Source: Erysipelotrichaceae bacterium
GTDB taxonomy: Bacteria > Bacillota_I > Bacilli_A > Erysipelotrichales > Erysipelotrichaceae
DNA length: 36,895 bases
Direction: 5' to 3'
Assembly (NCBI GenBank): GCA_016302195.1
Contig: JAEDOA010000004.1
Coordinates: 1 to 36,895 of the forward strand
The notes beneath the pieces are model-generated. The model searched no databases. It was not told where the DNA came from and saw only the letters and a program-made list of their open reading frames with translations. Of this stretch, positions 31,115 to 36,756 are shown piece by piece (the stretch's first letter is position 1; each line of letters begins with the position of its first letter). A program made the translations under genes and the position numbers.

Positions 31115-31435
31115 ATGAATAAAGTAAAATATTTTATTTGGGTAGATGATGAAAGAGTTTTACCTCATTATATTGATGGGATAGCAGAAAATTTTATAGT
31201 TTGTAAAACTTATAAGCAAGCTATTAAGGCTCTTGATACTTATTGCGCTATTGGCAATGTATATCTTGATTTAGACCATGATTTAGGTTGCAGACAGAAC
31301 GGATATGATATTGCAAAATATATAGTAGAGAATCAGATGCCTTTATATGGTTTTTCTTGTCATTCATTTAATCCTGTTGGTAGAAAGAATATTGAAGATT
31401 TACTCCAGCATTATGGATATAAGAAAGGAATATAA
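31115..31435 (+). CDS. Cyclic-phosphate-processing receiver-like protein
   Basis: 106 residues. IWVDDERVLP at the start, VYLDLDHDLG in the middle and FSCHSFNPVGRKNIEDLL near the end. This DDE/DLDHD/H-S-NP pattern is that of the receiver-like domain predicted to process 2',3'-cyclic phosphates in RNA repair systems. Start ATG 31115; promoter TTGATT 31057-31062, TAAAAT 31079-31084. Its place among odd tRNAs fits RNA-end repair, but activity is inferred. Confidence 0.75.
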   Translation: MNKVKYFIWVDDERVLPHYIDGIAENFIVCKTYKQAIKALDTYCAIGNVYLDLDHDLGCRQNGYDIAKYIVENQMPLYGFSCHSFNPVGRKNIEDLLQHYGYKKGI

Positions 31436-31439
31436 AATC

Positions 31440-31556
31440 ATGTGGTTAGGCTTGTTTTTAGGCGGAACTGCTTTGGGATTTATTAGCGGTTTTGTTGTAG
31501 TAACAATAATTGCTTTTAAGATTGCAATTAATGATTTTAATGATTTATCTATGTAA
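31440..31556 (+). CDS. 38-residue single-span membrane protein
   Basis: Starts MWLGLFLGGTALGFISGFVV, one transmembrane helix, then a short acidic tail. AAAGGA upstream. Unknown. Confidence 0.6.
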   Translation: MWLGLFLGGTALGFISGFVVVTIIAFKIAINDFNDLSM

Positions 31557-31560
31557 TTAT

Positions 31561-31589
31561 TTGAATTTTTAAAAAATTTTTGATATAAT
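31561..31589 (+). promoter_or_regulatory. Promoter for a non-coding transcript
   Basis: TTGAAT, 17 A/T-rich bases, TATAAT; next to the helix-closed element at 31600. Confidence 0.7.
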
Positions 31590-31599
31590 ATATATATAT

Positions 31600-31767
31600 G
31601 ATAAGAAAGAAATAAGAAAAAGGGTTGAGAGTATTATTTCTTATAAAGATTTTTCAAACCAGAAACCCTGAGTTTAATGAGGGAGTGTGAGTATTATTAT
31701 CGCATTTATTTGTTAAGCAACAGACCACGGGAAACTAAGGAGTGCTGTATAGGAAAAAATTCTTATC
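31600..31767 (+). ncRNA. Helix-closed structured RNA 1
   Basis: It starts about 11 bases after TATAAT. GATAAGAA (31600-31607) pairs exactly with TTCTTATC (31760-31767). Inside, AGGGTT/AACCCT and ATAAGAAA/TTTCTTAT can pair. No ORF. Confidence 0.5.
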
Positions 31768-31779
31768 AAAAGTTTTTAA

Positions 31780-31808
31780 TTGATTTTCAAAAAAAATTAT
31801 GATATAAT
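31780..31808 (+). promoter_or_regulatory. Promoter for a non-coding transcript
   Basis: TTGATT, 17 A/T-rich bases, TATAAT; precedes the element at 31842 and tRNA-Asn. Confidence 0.75.
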
Positions 31809-31841
31809 ATATACATAAAGAAAAAGAAAAAAGATTTTGTA

Positions 31842-31975
31842 AAGACACTTGTTCCTGCAAATGTGAACAAATAACAGATATTAAAGAAAGTGTGTTAAAA
31901 ACACAACGCGGTAGATTTATATATGGCATGTGAGTTGGTATCCGCTATAATAACAAACTCGTTGCTAAGTGTCTT
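31842..31975 (+). ncRNA. Helix-closed cloverleaf-like RNA 2
   Basis: AAGACACTT (31842-31850) pairs with AAGTGTCTT (31967-31975). Inside are three arms: TTGTTC/GAACAA, TGTGTT/AACACA, and GCGGTA/TATCCGC with a bulge. A four-helix layout without tRNA consensus bases. tRNA-Asn starts 9 bases later. Confidence 0.5.
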
Positions 31976-31984
31976 GTTTATTTT

Positions 31985-32056
31985 GGACCGTAGCTCAGCT
32001 GGTAGTAGCATCTGACTGTTAATCAGAGGGTCGTGGGTTCGAGCCCCACCGGTCCA
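31985..32056 (+). tRNA. tRNA-Asn (GUU)
   Basis: Acceptor GGACCG/CGGTCC (six clear pairs; one base short of the usual seven), anticodon arm TCTGA-CTGTTAA-TCAGA, T arm GTGGG-TTCGAGC-CCCAC. The D arm reads GGTAGTAGC, one extra base compared with the usual GGTAGAGC. Confidence 0.85.
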
Positions 32057-32347
32057 GTTTTATCAATTATTTGATAAAAGTTTAGAGTTTTAAACTAGAA
32101 AAACTTAGGTTTTAGAGATTGCGGAACGTGTGTTTCCTCACTTAGTTGACCTGTTAGAAATCAAAAAACTTAAAGATGTCTGCATACGTCGCGAAAGGTT
32201 GGTTTCCGAAATGCGTGAAAAAACAAAAACAAGTAACTTAGGTACCAAGTTGCGAATCCTGTCAGGCTATGAGAATAGTTGTGAATGGTTGCAAAGAAAA
32301 AGCACAATGGGATATGAAGAAAAATAAAACTGGGAATATTCTTCAAA
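32057..32347 (+). other. Non-coding spacer
   Basis: Contains TTTATCAA/TTGATAAA right after tRNA-Asn and CGAAAGGTTGGTTTCC near 32193. I judge a 65-codon frame at 32130 spurious: no RBS, Lys/Arg-rich composition. Next promoter: TTGATT 32348-32353, TATAAT 32371-32376. Confidence 0.4.
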
Positions 32348-32395
32348 TTGATTTTTTAAAAAAATTATGATATAATATTTATATAAGATAAAGAT

Positions 32396-32466
32396 AGTTA
32401 TTCAGTTGGTGAGCGGCTGATGGCTAATTGAAGCATCAGTCGAGAGGTTCAATTCCTTAATAACTA
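32396..32466 (+). tRNA. Degenerate tRNA-like element
   Basis: Acceptor AGTTATT/AATAACT (7 pairs), a T-like arm GAGG-TTCAATT-CCTT, and an anticodon-like arm CTGATG/CATCAG with an 11-base loop that can pair further. The D arm keeps AGTTGGT but lacks its 5' stem strand. It begins about 20 bases after its own TATAAT. Non-functional remnant or unusual tRNA; anticodon not assigned. Confidence 0.5.
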
Positions 32467-32537
32467 CTATGGTTTGGCGGTGATGTTCGTCCTTAAACAT
32501 AAAACCGATGCTACCGCGGCTGACTAATAGCGGATAT

Positions 32538-32611
32538 CGCTCCTTCGTCTAAATGGTAAGGATAGAAGCCTCTCAAGCTTCAGATGCTGAGTTCAAGTCT
32601 CGCAGGAGTGA
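32538..32611 (+). tRNA. tRNA-Glu (CUC)
   Basis: Acceptor CGCTCCT/AGGAGTG, anticodon arm GAAGC-CTCTCAA-GCTTC, T loop TTCAAGT with stem CTGAG/CTCGC (one mismatch). Confidence 0.8.
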
Positions 32612-32680
32612 TTTGTTTTTCTAATTTTTGTAACCTCTCTTAATAAGGATTGCGGTTATTCCTTCTAATTAGCCGCTTGA

Positions 32681-32754
32681 CGCCCCATCGTCTAACTGGT
32701 CTAGGATATCAGCCTTTCACGCTGGAGATACGGGTTCGAGTCCCGTTGGGGTGA
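32681..32754 (+). tRNA. tRNA-Glu (UUC)
   Basis: Acceptor CGCCCCA/TGGGGTG, anticodon stem CAGC/GCTG with loop CTTTCAC, T arm ACGGG-TTCGAGT-CCCGT, discriminator A. A GCGG/CCGC hairpin precedes it. Confidence 0.85.
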
Positions 32755-32774
32755 TTTTCTGTAAAGCTACTTAA

Positions 32775-32965
32775 AGATTTTATATAGTTGCTAGTGACTT
32801 ACTAAACATAAGTAGATAAATCAGAATGACTGTTTTGCGGCTGTTAGAAAACCGTTTTCTCAATAGGAGGAAAAGCGAGGATAAAATCTCCTATTCTTAG
32901 ATGAGAGGAAAATGCTAAGCGTGTGGCTGCGTTAATAGCTACTAGAGAGTCATGAATCTCTAGTA
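32775..32965 (+). ncRNA. Structured spacer with mutually exclusive helices
   Basis: AGATTTTAT (32775-32783) pairs with ATAAAATCT (32881-32889), and AATAGGAG (32862-32869) pairs with CTCCTATT (32888-32895); the two right arms overlap, so only one can form fully. A perfect hairpin TACTAGAGA/TCTCTAGTA (32940-32965) lies just before tRNA-Met. Confidence 0.55.
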
Positions 32966-32971
32966 AAATAT

Positions 32972-33042
32972 CGCGGGGTAGAGGAGTGGCTCCTTGCTAG
33001 CCTCATACGCTAGAGACGTGGGTTCGAATCCCACCCACCGCA
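32972..33042 (+). tRNA. tRNA-Met (CAU), possibly initiator-like
   Basis: Anticodon arm CTAGC-CTCATAC-GCTAG, T arm GTGGG-TTCGAAT-CCCAC. It starts CGCGGGG and ends CCACCGCA; C1 facing A is like bacterial initiator tRNA, but the three G-C pairs of the initiator anticodon stem are missing. One acceptor mismatch. Confidence 0.75.
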
Positions 33043-33047
33043 ATCAG

Positions 33048-33303
33048 AAGTTGACGGATGTAGAGGTTCTGCAGAACGCTTTGCATGAAGGCTTCAGAAG
33101 TTGCTCAACTTATGAATGAGATACCTTTGGCAGAAGTTAAAGGGTAACTGCTTCCAGTGGCGGGATAGAGTCACACTGACATTACTCTTTCGAGGGAGGA
33201 GAAAGAGGGCTTGAGCCAGAGCGCATAAACCAAGTGCCTAAATCTTGGAGCGATAGATACTGGTGCTGTCGCCAACATAAAGTTGCTTATTTCGTTCCAT
33301 AAA
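33048..33303 (+). ncRNA. Structured non-coding spacer
   Basis: AAGTTGA/TCAACTT close a domain at 33048-33113. Further hairpins: CTCTTTC/GAAAGAG and GCGATAG/CTGTCGC (about 33250-33272). No ORF. Part of the same structured spacer set. Confidence 0.45.
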
Positions 33304-33381
33304 GCGGATTAGTGTAAAATGGTAATTAGCACGATTGCCTTATAAAGCAATAAACGAAGGTGTACTAATCCTTCATCCGCA
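33304..33381 (+). tRNA. tRNA-like element with aberrant T arm
   Basis: Acceptor GCGGAT/ATCCGC, D stem GTG/CAC, anticodon arm ATTGC/GCAAT around CTTATAAA (8 bases; UAU or AUA depending on register). The T arm is AAGG-TGTACTAAT-CCTT, without the GTTC signature. GGATTAGT can alternatively pair with ACTAATCC in the T arm. Confidence 0.5.
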
Positions 33382-33411
33382 GGTATGTAGGAGATATATC
33401 GTAGGTTTTAC

Positions 33412-33474
33412 ATCTTGTTTGTCCTGTAAGTCGGTAACTTAGTTATTTGGTTTCAAAAAACAAGATTATTTTTT
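33412..33474 (+). ncRNA. Helix-closed hairpin with T tract
   Basis: ATCTTGTTT (33412-33420) pairs exactly with AAACAAGAT (33458-33466), enclosing TAAGT/ACTTA, followed by T6. Terminator or structured element. The gap on to 33536 also holds a GCGG..CCGC hairpin at about 33486-33523. Confidence 0.5.
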
Positions 33475-33536
33475 CCCCTCTTTCTGCGGAGGCTATATGG
33501 TGTAAAAATAACAGCATACCGCTTAAAATATCTTAA

Positions 33537-33565
33537 TTGATTTTTAATAAAAATTTTGATATAAT
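33537..33565 (+). promoter_or_regulatory. Promoter inside the tRNA region
   Basis: TTGATT, 17 bases, TATAAT, about 30 bases before tRNA-Met 2. Confidence 0.8.
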
Positions 33566-33596
33566 ATTTATATAAAGAAAGAGAAAAGAAATATAA

Positions 33597-33670
33597 GCCT
33601 GTGTAGCTCAGTTGGTTAGAGCGTTCCCCTCATAAGGGAAAGGTCGTTGGTTCAATCCCAACTTCAGGTA
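33597..33670 (+). tRNA. tRNA-Met or Ile2 (CAU)
   Basis: Anticodon arm TTCCC-CTCATAA-GGGAA, D arm GCTCAGTTGG/GAGC, T arm GTTGG-TTCAATC-CCAAC. Acceptor GCCTGTG/TTCAGGT has two G-T pairs and one mismatch. CAU may read AUG, or AUA if modified. Confidence 0.8.
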
Positions 33671-33883
33671 TTAATCGTCATGCGGAGGTCGCGTCTCTAG
33701 CCACGATTACGTTTTCACTATTTAGAATGTCAAATAAATAGGAGACTAAAGTACAAGGTCTAAGTAAGTTAAGTATAAACGACAGTTTATTAAAACTTAT
33801 TGAATAAGTTGAGTTCTTTAACACTCCGGCGGGTTTTACGTAGAGCCGATAGAGAAAAGTCCGTAAATCTTTTCCAATTATTT
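33671..33883 (+). other. Non-coding spacer with hairpins
   Basis: TAATCGT/ACGATTA close 33672-33709, and AACTTATT-G-AATAAGTT forms a perfect hairpin at about 33795-33811. No gene supported. Confidence 0.45.
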
Positions 33884-33966
33884 GGGCAGTTATACCGTAA
33901 GTGGTAGCGGGGCTGACTGTAAATCAGCTGCCTCTGGCTCGGGTGGTTCGACTCCATCACTGCCCA
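33884..33966 (+). tRNA. tRNA-Tyr (GUA)
   Basis: Acceptor GGGCAGT/ACTGCCC, anticodon arm GCTGA-CTGTAAA-TCAGC, long variable arm, T arm GGTGG-TTCGACT-CCATC. Length 83. Confidence 0.9.
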
Positions 33967-34121
33967 CTTGACCGACAAGGTCATTATAGGTTGTACAATC
34001 TACTCACTGAACTGACATACTTCATGGGATGCTGATAAAGTGTATGTCCGAAGATACATGACCTTCGTTAAAAAGGTGTCCCGCGACTCTCGACGGAAGT
34101 TCGCAATATCGAGAGAATTAT
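33967..34121 (+). other. Non-coding spacer with three hairpins
   Basis: GACC/GGTC, GACATAC/GTATGTC and CTCTCGA/TCGAGAG. No gene. Confidence 0.5.
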
Positions 34122-34204
34122 GGGGATATGGCGGAACTGGCAGACGCATGGGACTTAAAATCCCAAGTCCTCGAGACGTGTGGGTTCGAATCCCACTATC
34201 CCTA
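34122..34204 (+). tRNA. tRNA-Leu (UAA), intact
   Basis: Acceptor GGGGATA/TATCCCT, anticodon arm TGGGA-CTTAAAA-TCCCA, long variable arm, T arm GTGGG-TTCGAATC-CCAC. Same anticodon as the interrupted gene at 28887. Confidence 0.9.
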
Positions 34205-34432
34205 CTTGCTATACATTTAGTTCGCGATAAATGTTAGCAACTATGCTCATGAGTTAGTCCTCCAGTAGTTTGAGGGGTGCGTACTAAAACAAATGGAAAC
34301 CGCACAGTAAGGCATATACAGCAAATATTCAATAAAGATAATCTATTAACCAAGAAGAAAATAGAACAACAAATAGTAAATAACTTTCCCTCCAGTTATA
34401 ACTATTTCATTGAATTAGTGCCTTGTAAATTT
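34205..34432 (+). other. Non-coding spacer with a long hairpin
   Basis: TTGCTATACATTTA pairs with TAAATGTTAGCAA (34206-34241), one mismatch. The rest is A-rich with no supported gene; an ORF across 34277-34537 overlaps the next tRNA and lacks an RBS. Confidence 0.5.
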
Positions 34433-34505
34433 AGTCAAGTGATGGAATGGCATACATACGAAGCTCAAACCTTCGGTTTTGTGGGTTCGACTCCCACCTT
34501 GACTA
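34433..34505 (+). tRNA. tRNA with anticodon CAA (Leu by anticodon), short variable loop
   Basis: Acceptor AGTCAAG/CTTGACT, D arm ATG/CAT with GGAATGG, anticodon arm CGAAG-CTCAAAC-CTTCG, variable loop of about 5 bases, T arm GTGGG-TTCGACT-CCCAC. Bacterial Leu tRNAs normally have a long variable arm. Confidence 0.8.
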
Positions 34506-34521
34506 CTAAAACCTTCGTTAA

Positions 34522-34715
34522 AAATACTCAATTATAGACGAACTTGTGAATAGTAAGGTAGGACCCCTGTTAGGTTAAGTCTCTGAAAGTAACATTAAGT
34601 AGTCTTACGGTAGTCCAAAGTGGGAGAGGTAAGTTCAGCGTAATGAGTATACGAGACTTACATAGTTACCGCCGCGGCAGTTGGTTTCTGCGAAGGTCAC
34701 CAACAAAAAGTATTT
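34522..34715 (+). ncRNA. Helix-closed structured spacer 3
   Basis: AAATACT (34522-34528) pairs with AGTATTT (34709-34715). It contains AGTCCAAAGTG, CCGCGGCAGTTGG and CACCAACAAAAAG, motifs echoed in the spacers at 35587 and 36623. A perfect GTCCTC-TTAT-GAGGAC hairpin follows at 34736-34751, just before tRNA-Leu(UAG). Confidence 0.5.
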
Positions 34716-34754
34716 CTAATGTATTCATACAATTTGTCCTCTTATGAGGACTAT

Positions 34755-34827
34755 GGGCGGGTGACGGAATGGCATACGTGCTGGTCTTAGAAACCAGATT
34801 TTGTGGGTTCGACTCCCATCTCGCCTA
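34755..34827 (+). tRNA. tRNA with anticodon UAG (Leu by anticodon), short variable loop
   Basis: Acceptor GGGCGGG/CTCGCCT, anticodon arm CTGGT-CTTAGAA-ACCAG, variable loop about 5 bases, T arm GTGGG-TTCGACT-CCCAT. Shares its D and T arms with the tRNA at 34433. Confidence 0.8.
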
Positions 34828-34994
34828 CTCTGTTAGGGTTTGGAATCCCTTTAACTCAACCGAGGCAGAACTAGAAGAAACCTTGCAAGGGTATATAAAT
34901 TATTTTATTAAACTTATTTTATGAAATGGGTCGCCGTATTAATATTATAGCATATAAAATTTAGAAGACAACGGCGACAAAAGATGAATTATTC
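34828..34994 (+). other. Non-coding spacer with hairpins
   Basis: TCGCCGT (about 34931) pairs with ACGGCGA (about 34973); TAGGG/CCCTTA lies nearer the tRNA. No gene. Confidence 0.5.
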
Positions 34995-35068
34995 GCAGTA
35001 TAGCTCAATCAGGTAGAGCGCTCCCATTGTGGAGGGAGAGGTTATGAGGTTCAAATCCCATTGCTGCA
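34995..35068 (+). tRNA. tRNA, anticodon ambiguous (GUG His or UGU Thr)
   Basis: Acceptor GCAGTA/TTGCTGC region, D arm GCTC/GAGC, anticodon stem CTCCC/GGGAG around ATTGTGGA (8 bases). The T arm ATGAGG-TTCAAAT-CCCAT pairs only with a bulged A. The extra base in both arms makes the identity uncertain. No G at -1, so His is less likely. Confidence 0.65.
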
Positions 35069-35204
35069 ATTTGACGAACGGTAGGCTGCGGGTCCTGAGT
35101 CTTAGACCAAGACCTCGTCCTAGGGAGCAGCGTTCCTATTAGTCATTATCATAAAAGATATTCCTTTCAAAGTATTTTCCATGCGGAGATTATCTTCGCA
35201 ATTT

Positions 35205-35276
35205 GGCTCGGTAGCTCAGCGGTAGAGCACCTGGTTGAAGCCCAGGGTGTCGGAGTCTCGGAATCTCCCCGAGCCA
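35205..35276 (+). tRNA. tRNA-Phe (GAA) with aberrant T arm
   Basis: Acceptor GGCTCGG/CCGAGCC, D arm GCTC/GAGC, anticodon arm CCTGG-TTGAAGC-CCAGG, all perfect. The T arm is GGAG-TCTCGGAAT-CTCC: normal total length but without the G53-C61 pair and TTC signature. Confidence 0.85.
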
Positions 35277-35399
35277 TTATAGAACGGACAATCAAAAGAA
35301 TGAAATCTATTGTTCGTCTAAGAAAGAAGACCAACATCTGGACAAAAGTGAGAACAAAACCAGTGCGGCAGGCTCTGAATCTCACAAGGAGCCTTATAT

Positions 35400-35485
35400 G
35401 GGCGTCAAGTATTCGAGATGGGAAACGCTTCGTATCAAATATGATATATAATGAAGAGAGCAAGGTTCAACGCCTTGGGTGTCCA
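35400..35485 (+). tRNA. tRNA-like element with hairpin inserted in the anticodon loop
   Basis: Acceptor GGGCGTC/GGTGTCC (three wobble pairs), T arm CAAGG-TTCAACG-CCTTG (perfect), anticodon stem CTTCG/TGAAG. The loop is 19 bases instead of 7 and holds TATCA-AATA-TGATA. The D arm is weak. Identity not assigned. It overlaps the upstream side of tRNA-Ser by 0 bases (gap 7). Confidence 0.5.
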
Positions 35486-35492
35486 CTAATAT

Positions 35493-35583
35493 GGAGTCGT
35501 AAGCCTAATTTGGTAAGGCAGGAGATTGCTAATCTCTGAGTAGTCGCTTCGGCGGTGTGGTGGTTCGAGTCCACTCGGCTTCG
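35493..35583 (+). tRNA. tRNA-Ser (GCU)
   Basis: Acceptor GGAGTCG/CGGCTTC, anticodon arm GGAGA-TTGCTAA-TCTCT, long variable arm with GTCGC..GGCGG, T arm GGTGG-TTCGAGT-CCACT, discriminator G as usual for Ser. Length 91. Confidence 0.9.
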
Positions 35584-35586
35584 CTA

Positions 35587-35700
35587 AGATACATTAACAG
35601 CAATCTTATATTATTGAGTAAATACTATAATACTGCAAGTTTACAAGCTGGTTTCTGTGAAATATCTTTTCCGAAGTCATCAAAAAGAAAATATGTATCT
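35587..35700 (+). ncRNA. Helix-closed structured spacer 4
   Basis: AGATACAT (35587-35594) pairs with ATGTATCT (35693-35700). Contains CTGGTTTCTGTGAA and TCATCAAAAAG, like the spacer at 34522. Downstream to 35859: CCTGT/ACAGG and GACAG/CTGTC hairpins with AAGTCCAAAATG. Confidence 0.5.
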
Positions 35701-35859
35701 TGTTTAAACCTGTTTCTTTTAGCACACTATCTTCACAGGTATAGTTAGTAAGAAGGTTAATACCCAGGGTTAATGGTTAAAATTCTACCCATAATGACAG
35801 TAAAAACGAGCGACATGGTGTAAGTCCAAAATGTTAGGTGGTATTCTGTCTTTAAATTT

Positions 35860-35944
35860 GGCGTCGTACCTTAGTGGGGAGGAGGTCTGGTCTTGAAAAC
35901 CAGAGTCCCGAAAGGGTCTGCAGGTTCGAATCCTGCCGGCGTCG
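35860..35944 (+). tRNA. tRNA-Ser (UGA)
   Basis: Acceptor GGCGTCG/CGGCGTC, anticodon arm CTGGT-CTTGAAA-ACCAG, variable arm TCCC/GGGT, T arm GCAGG-TTCGAAT-CCTGC, discriminator G. Confidence 0.9.
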
Positions 35945-35961
35945 TTTTAAAAGGAGGTAAT

Positions 35962-36375
35962 ATGGCACTTCACAATAGAAGATATTATCGTATCCAAAGA
36001 CAAAAGCACATCAATCGAAAAAAAAGAATTATTAAAGAACAAAATAATTATTGGCACTATGAATATGAAGGTGTTCTTAATAAAGGAAAAATTCATTGCG
36101 GTTGTGGAATGTGTAGAAGCAAAACTAATAATAAAGGTAAACACCGTTTAATACATGGAAATTATGCTCCTTCAAAAAATTGGAAACATTCCGATAAACA
36201 AAAGATAGAAAGTATGAATGCGGCAATCGCTGATTACGAGCGCGAGATAACTGAAATTGAAGCGCTTGGAACCTACTTTCCGCGACAGTTCAATGCTTTT
36301 GAATATTATGATGATGCAAATTGGGTATATGAAAATGAACTTCTTGAGAAAATGATTGCAGATTTACCTGATTGA
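35962..36375 (+). CDS. Basic hypothetical protein
   Basis: 137 residues, ATG 5 bases after AAGGAGG. Very basic start (MALHNRRYYRIQRQKHINRK), a CGCGMC motif near residue 50 that could bind metal, then an acidic helical C-terminus. An upstream extension would run through tRNA-Ser. Unknown. The next promoter begins at its stop. Confidence 0.7.
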   Translation: MALHNRRYYRIQRQKHINRKKRIIKEQNNYWHYEYEGVLNKGKIHCGCGMCRSKTNNKGKHRLIHGNYAPSKNWKHSDKQKIESMNAAIADYEREITEIEALGTYFPRQFNAFEYYDDANWVYENELLEKMIADLPD

Positions 36376-36404
36376 TTGATTTTTAATAAAATTTTTGATA
36401 TAAT
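36376..36404 (+). promoter_or_regulatory. Promoter of the permuted tRNA
   Basis: TTGATT, 17 bases, TATAAT. The start is expected near 36411, about 12 bases before the outer helix of the permuted tRNA. Confidence 0.85.
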
Positions 36405-36422
36405 ATATACATAAGAAATAAA

Positions 36423-36533
36423 AAGAGACTTACAGCAAACAGATGAATAACATCTATCGTTGGTTCAAATCCAATCTCTCGCTCCAAATTGCGAAAGTAG
36501 CCTAGTGGTAAGGCAATGTTCATTAAGTCTCTT
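36423..36533 (+). tRNA. Candidate circularly permuted tRNA gene (3' half before 5' half)
   Basis: In order: outer helix strand AAGAGACTTA (36423-36432); loop; AACAT (36449-36453, anticodon stem 3' strand); CTATC; T arm GTTGG-TTCAAAT-CCAAT (36459-36475); acceptor 3' strand CTCTCGC; discriminator T; CCA (36484-36486); AATT; acceptor 5' strand GCGAAAG (36491-36497); TA; D arm GCC-TAGTGGTAA-GGC; A; ATGTT (36516-36520, anticodon stem 5' strand); CAT; outer helix strand TAAGTCTCTT (36524-36533). Acceptor pairs 6 of 7, D 3, anticodon 5 of 5, T 5 with one G-T, outer helix 10 of 10. The CCA is unique here. Discriminator U fits Gly or Cys, but the anticodon cannot be read with confidence. Confidence 0.75.
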
Positions 36534-36540
36534 GTAATTT

Positions 36541-36614
36541 ACTAGCTTAGCTCAGTTGGTTAGAGTGCCCGTCTGATACGCGGAAGGTCCTGAGTTCGAA
36601 TCTCAGAGCTAGTA
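36541..36614 (+). tRNA. tRNA-Ile (GAU)
   Basis: Acceptor ACTAGCT/AGCTAGT perfect, D arm GCTC/GAGT with GTTGG, anticodon loop CTGATAC, T arm CTGAG-TTCGAAT-CTCAG. It begins 7 bases after the outer helix of the permuted tRNA. Confidence 0.9.
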
Positions 36615-36622
36615 TTAAAATC

Positions 36623-36756
36623 TTAAATAACAATATCGACATAATGCTTGCCGCGGTTAGAAGTATTATGAGAGTCTTCCCACAATGGTGGTAAGGAGAG
36701 AGTAGTCCTTAATAAGTTGGGGTAGCTACCAACAAAAAGATGGCAAAGTTATTTAA
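36623..36756 (+). ncRNA. Helix-closed structured spacer 5
   Basis: TTAAATAAC (36623-36631) pairs exactly with GTTATTTAA (36748-36756). Inside, CATAATGCTT/AAGTATTATG pairs over 10 bases and GGTAGCTACC is palindromic, followed by AACAAAAAG as in the spacer at 34522. It abuts the next -35. Confidence 0.55.

Noticed and set aside
32130..32327. 65-codon frame
   Set aside because: No RBS, no promoter at the right distance, and it lies in structured spacer sequence.
34277..34537. 86-codon open frame
   Set aside because: It overlaps the tRNA at 34433 on the same strand and has no RBS.
35300..35748. Two open frames on the plus strand
   Set aside because: They run across tRNA-like and tRNA-Ser sequences; no RBS and tRNA-like composition.
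36423..36533. Permuted group I intron-exon explanation for the split tRNA
   Set aside because: The flanks hold only about 10-26 bases each, with no intron core.
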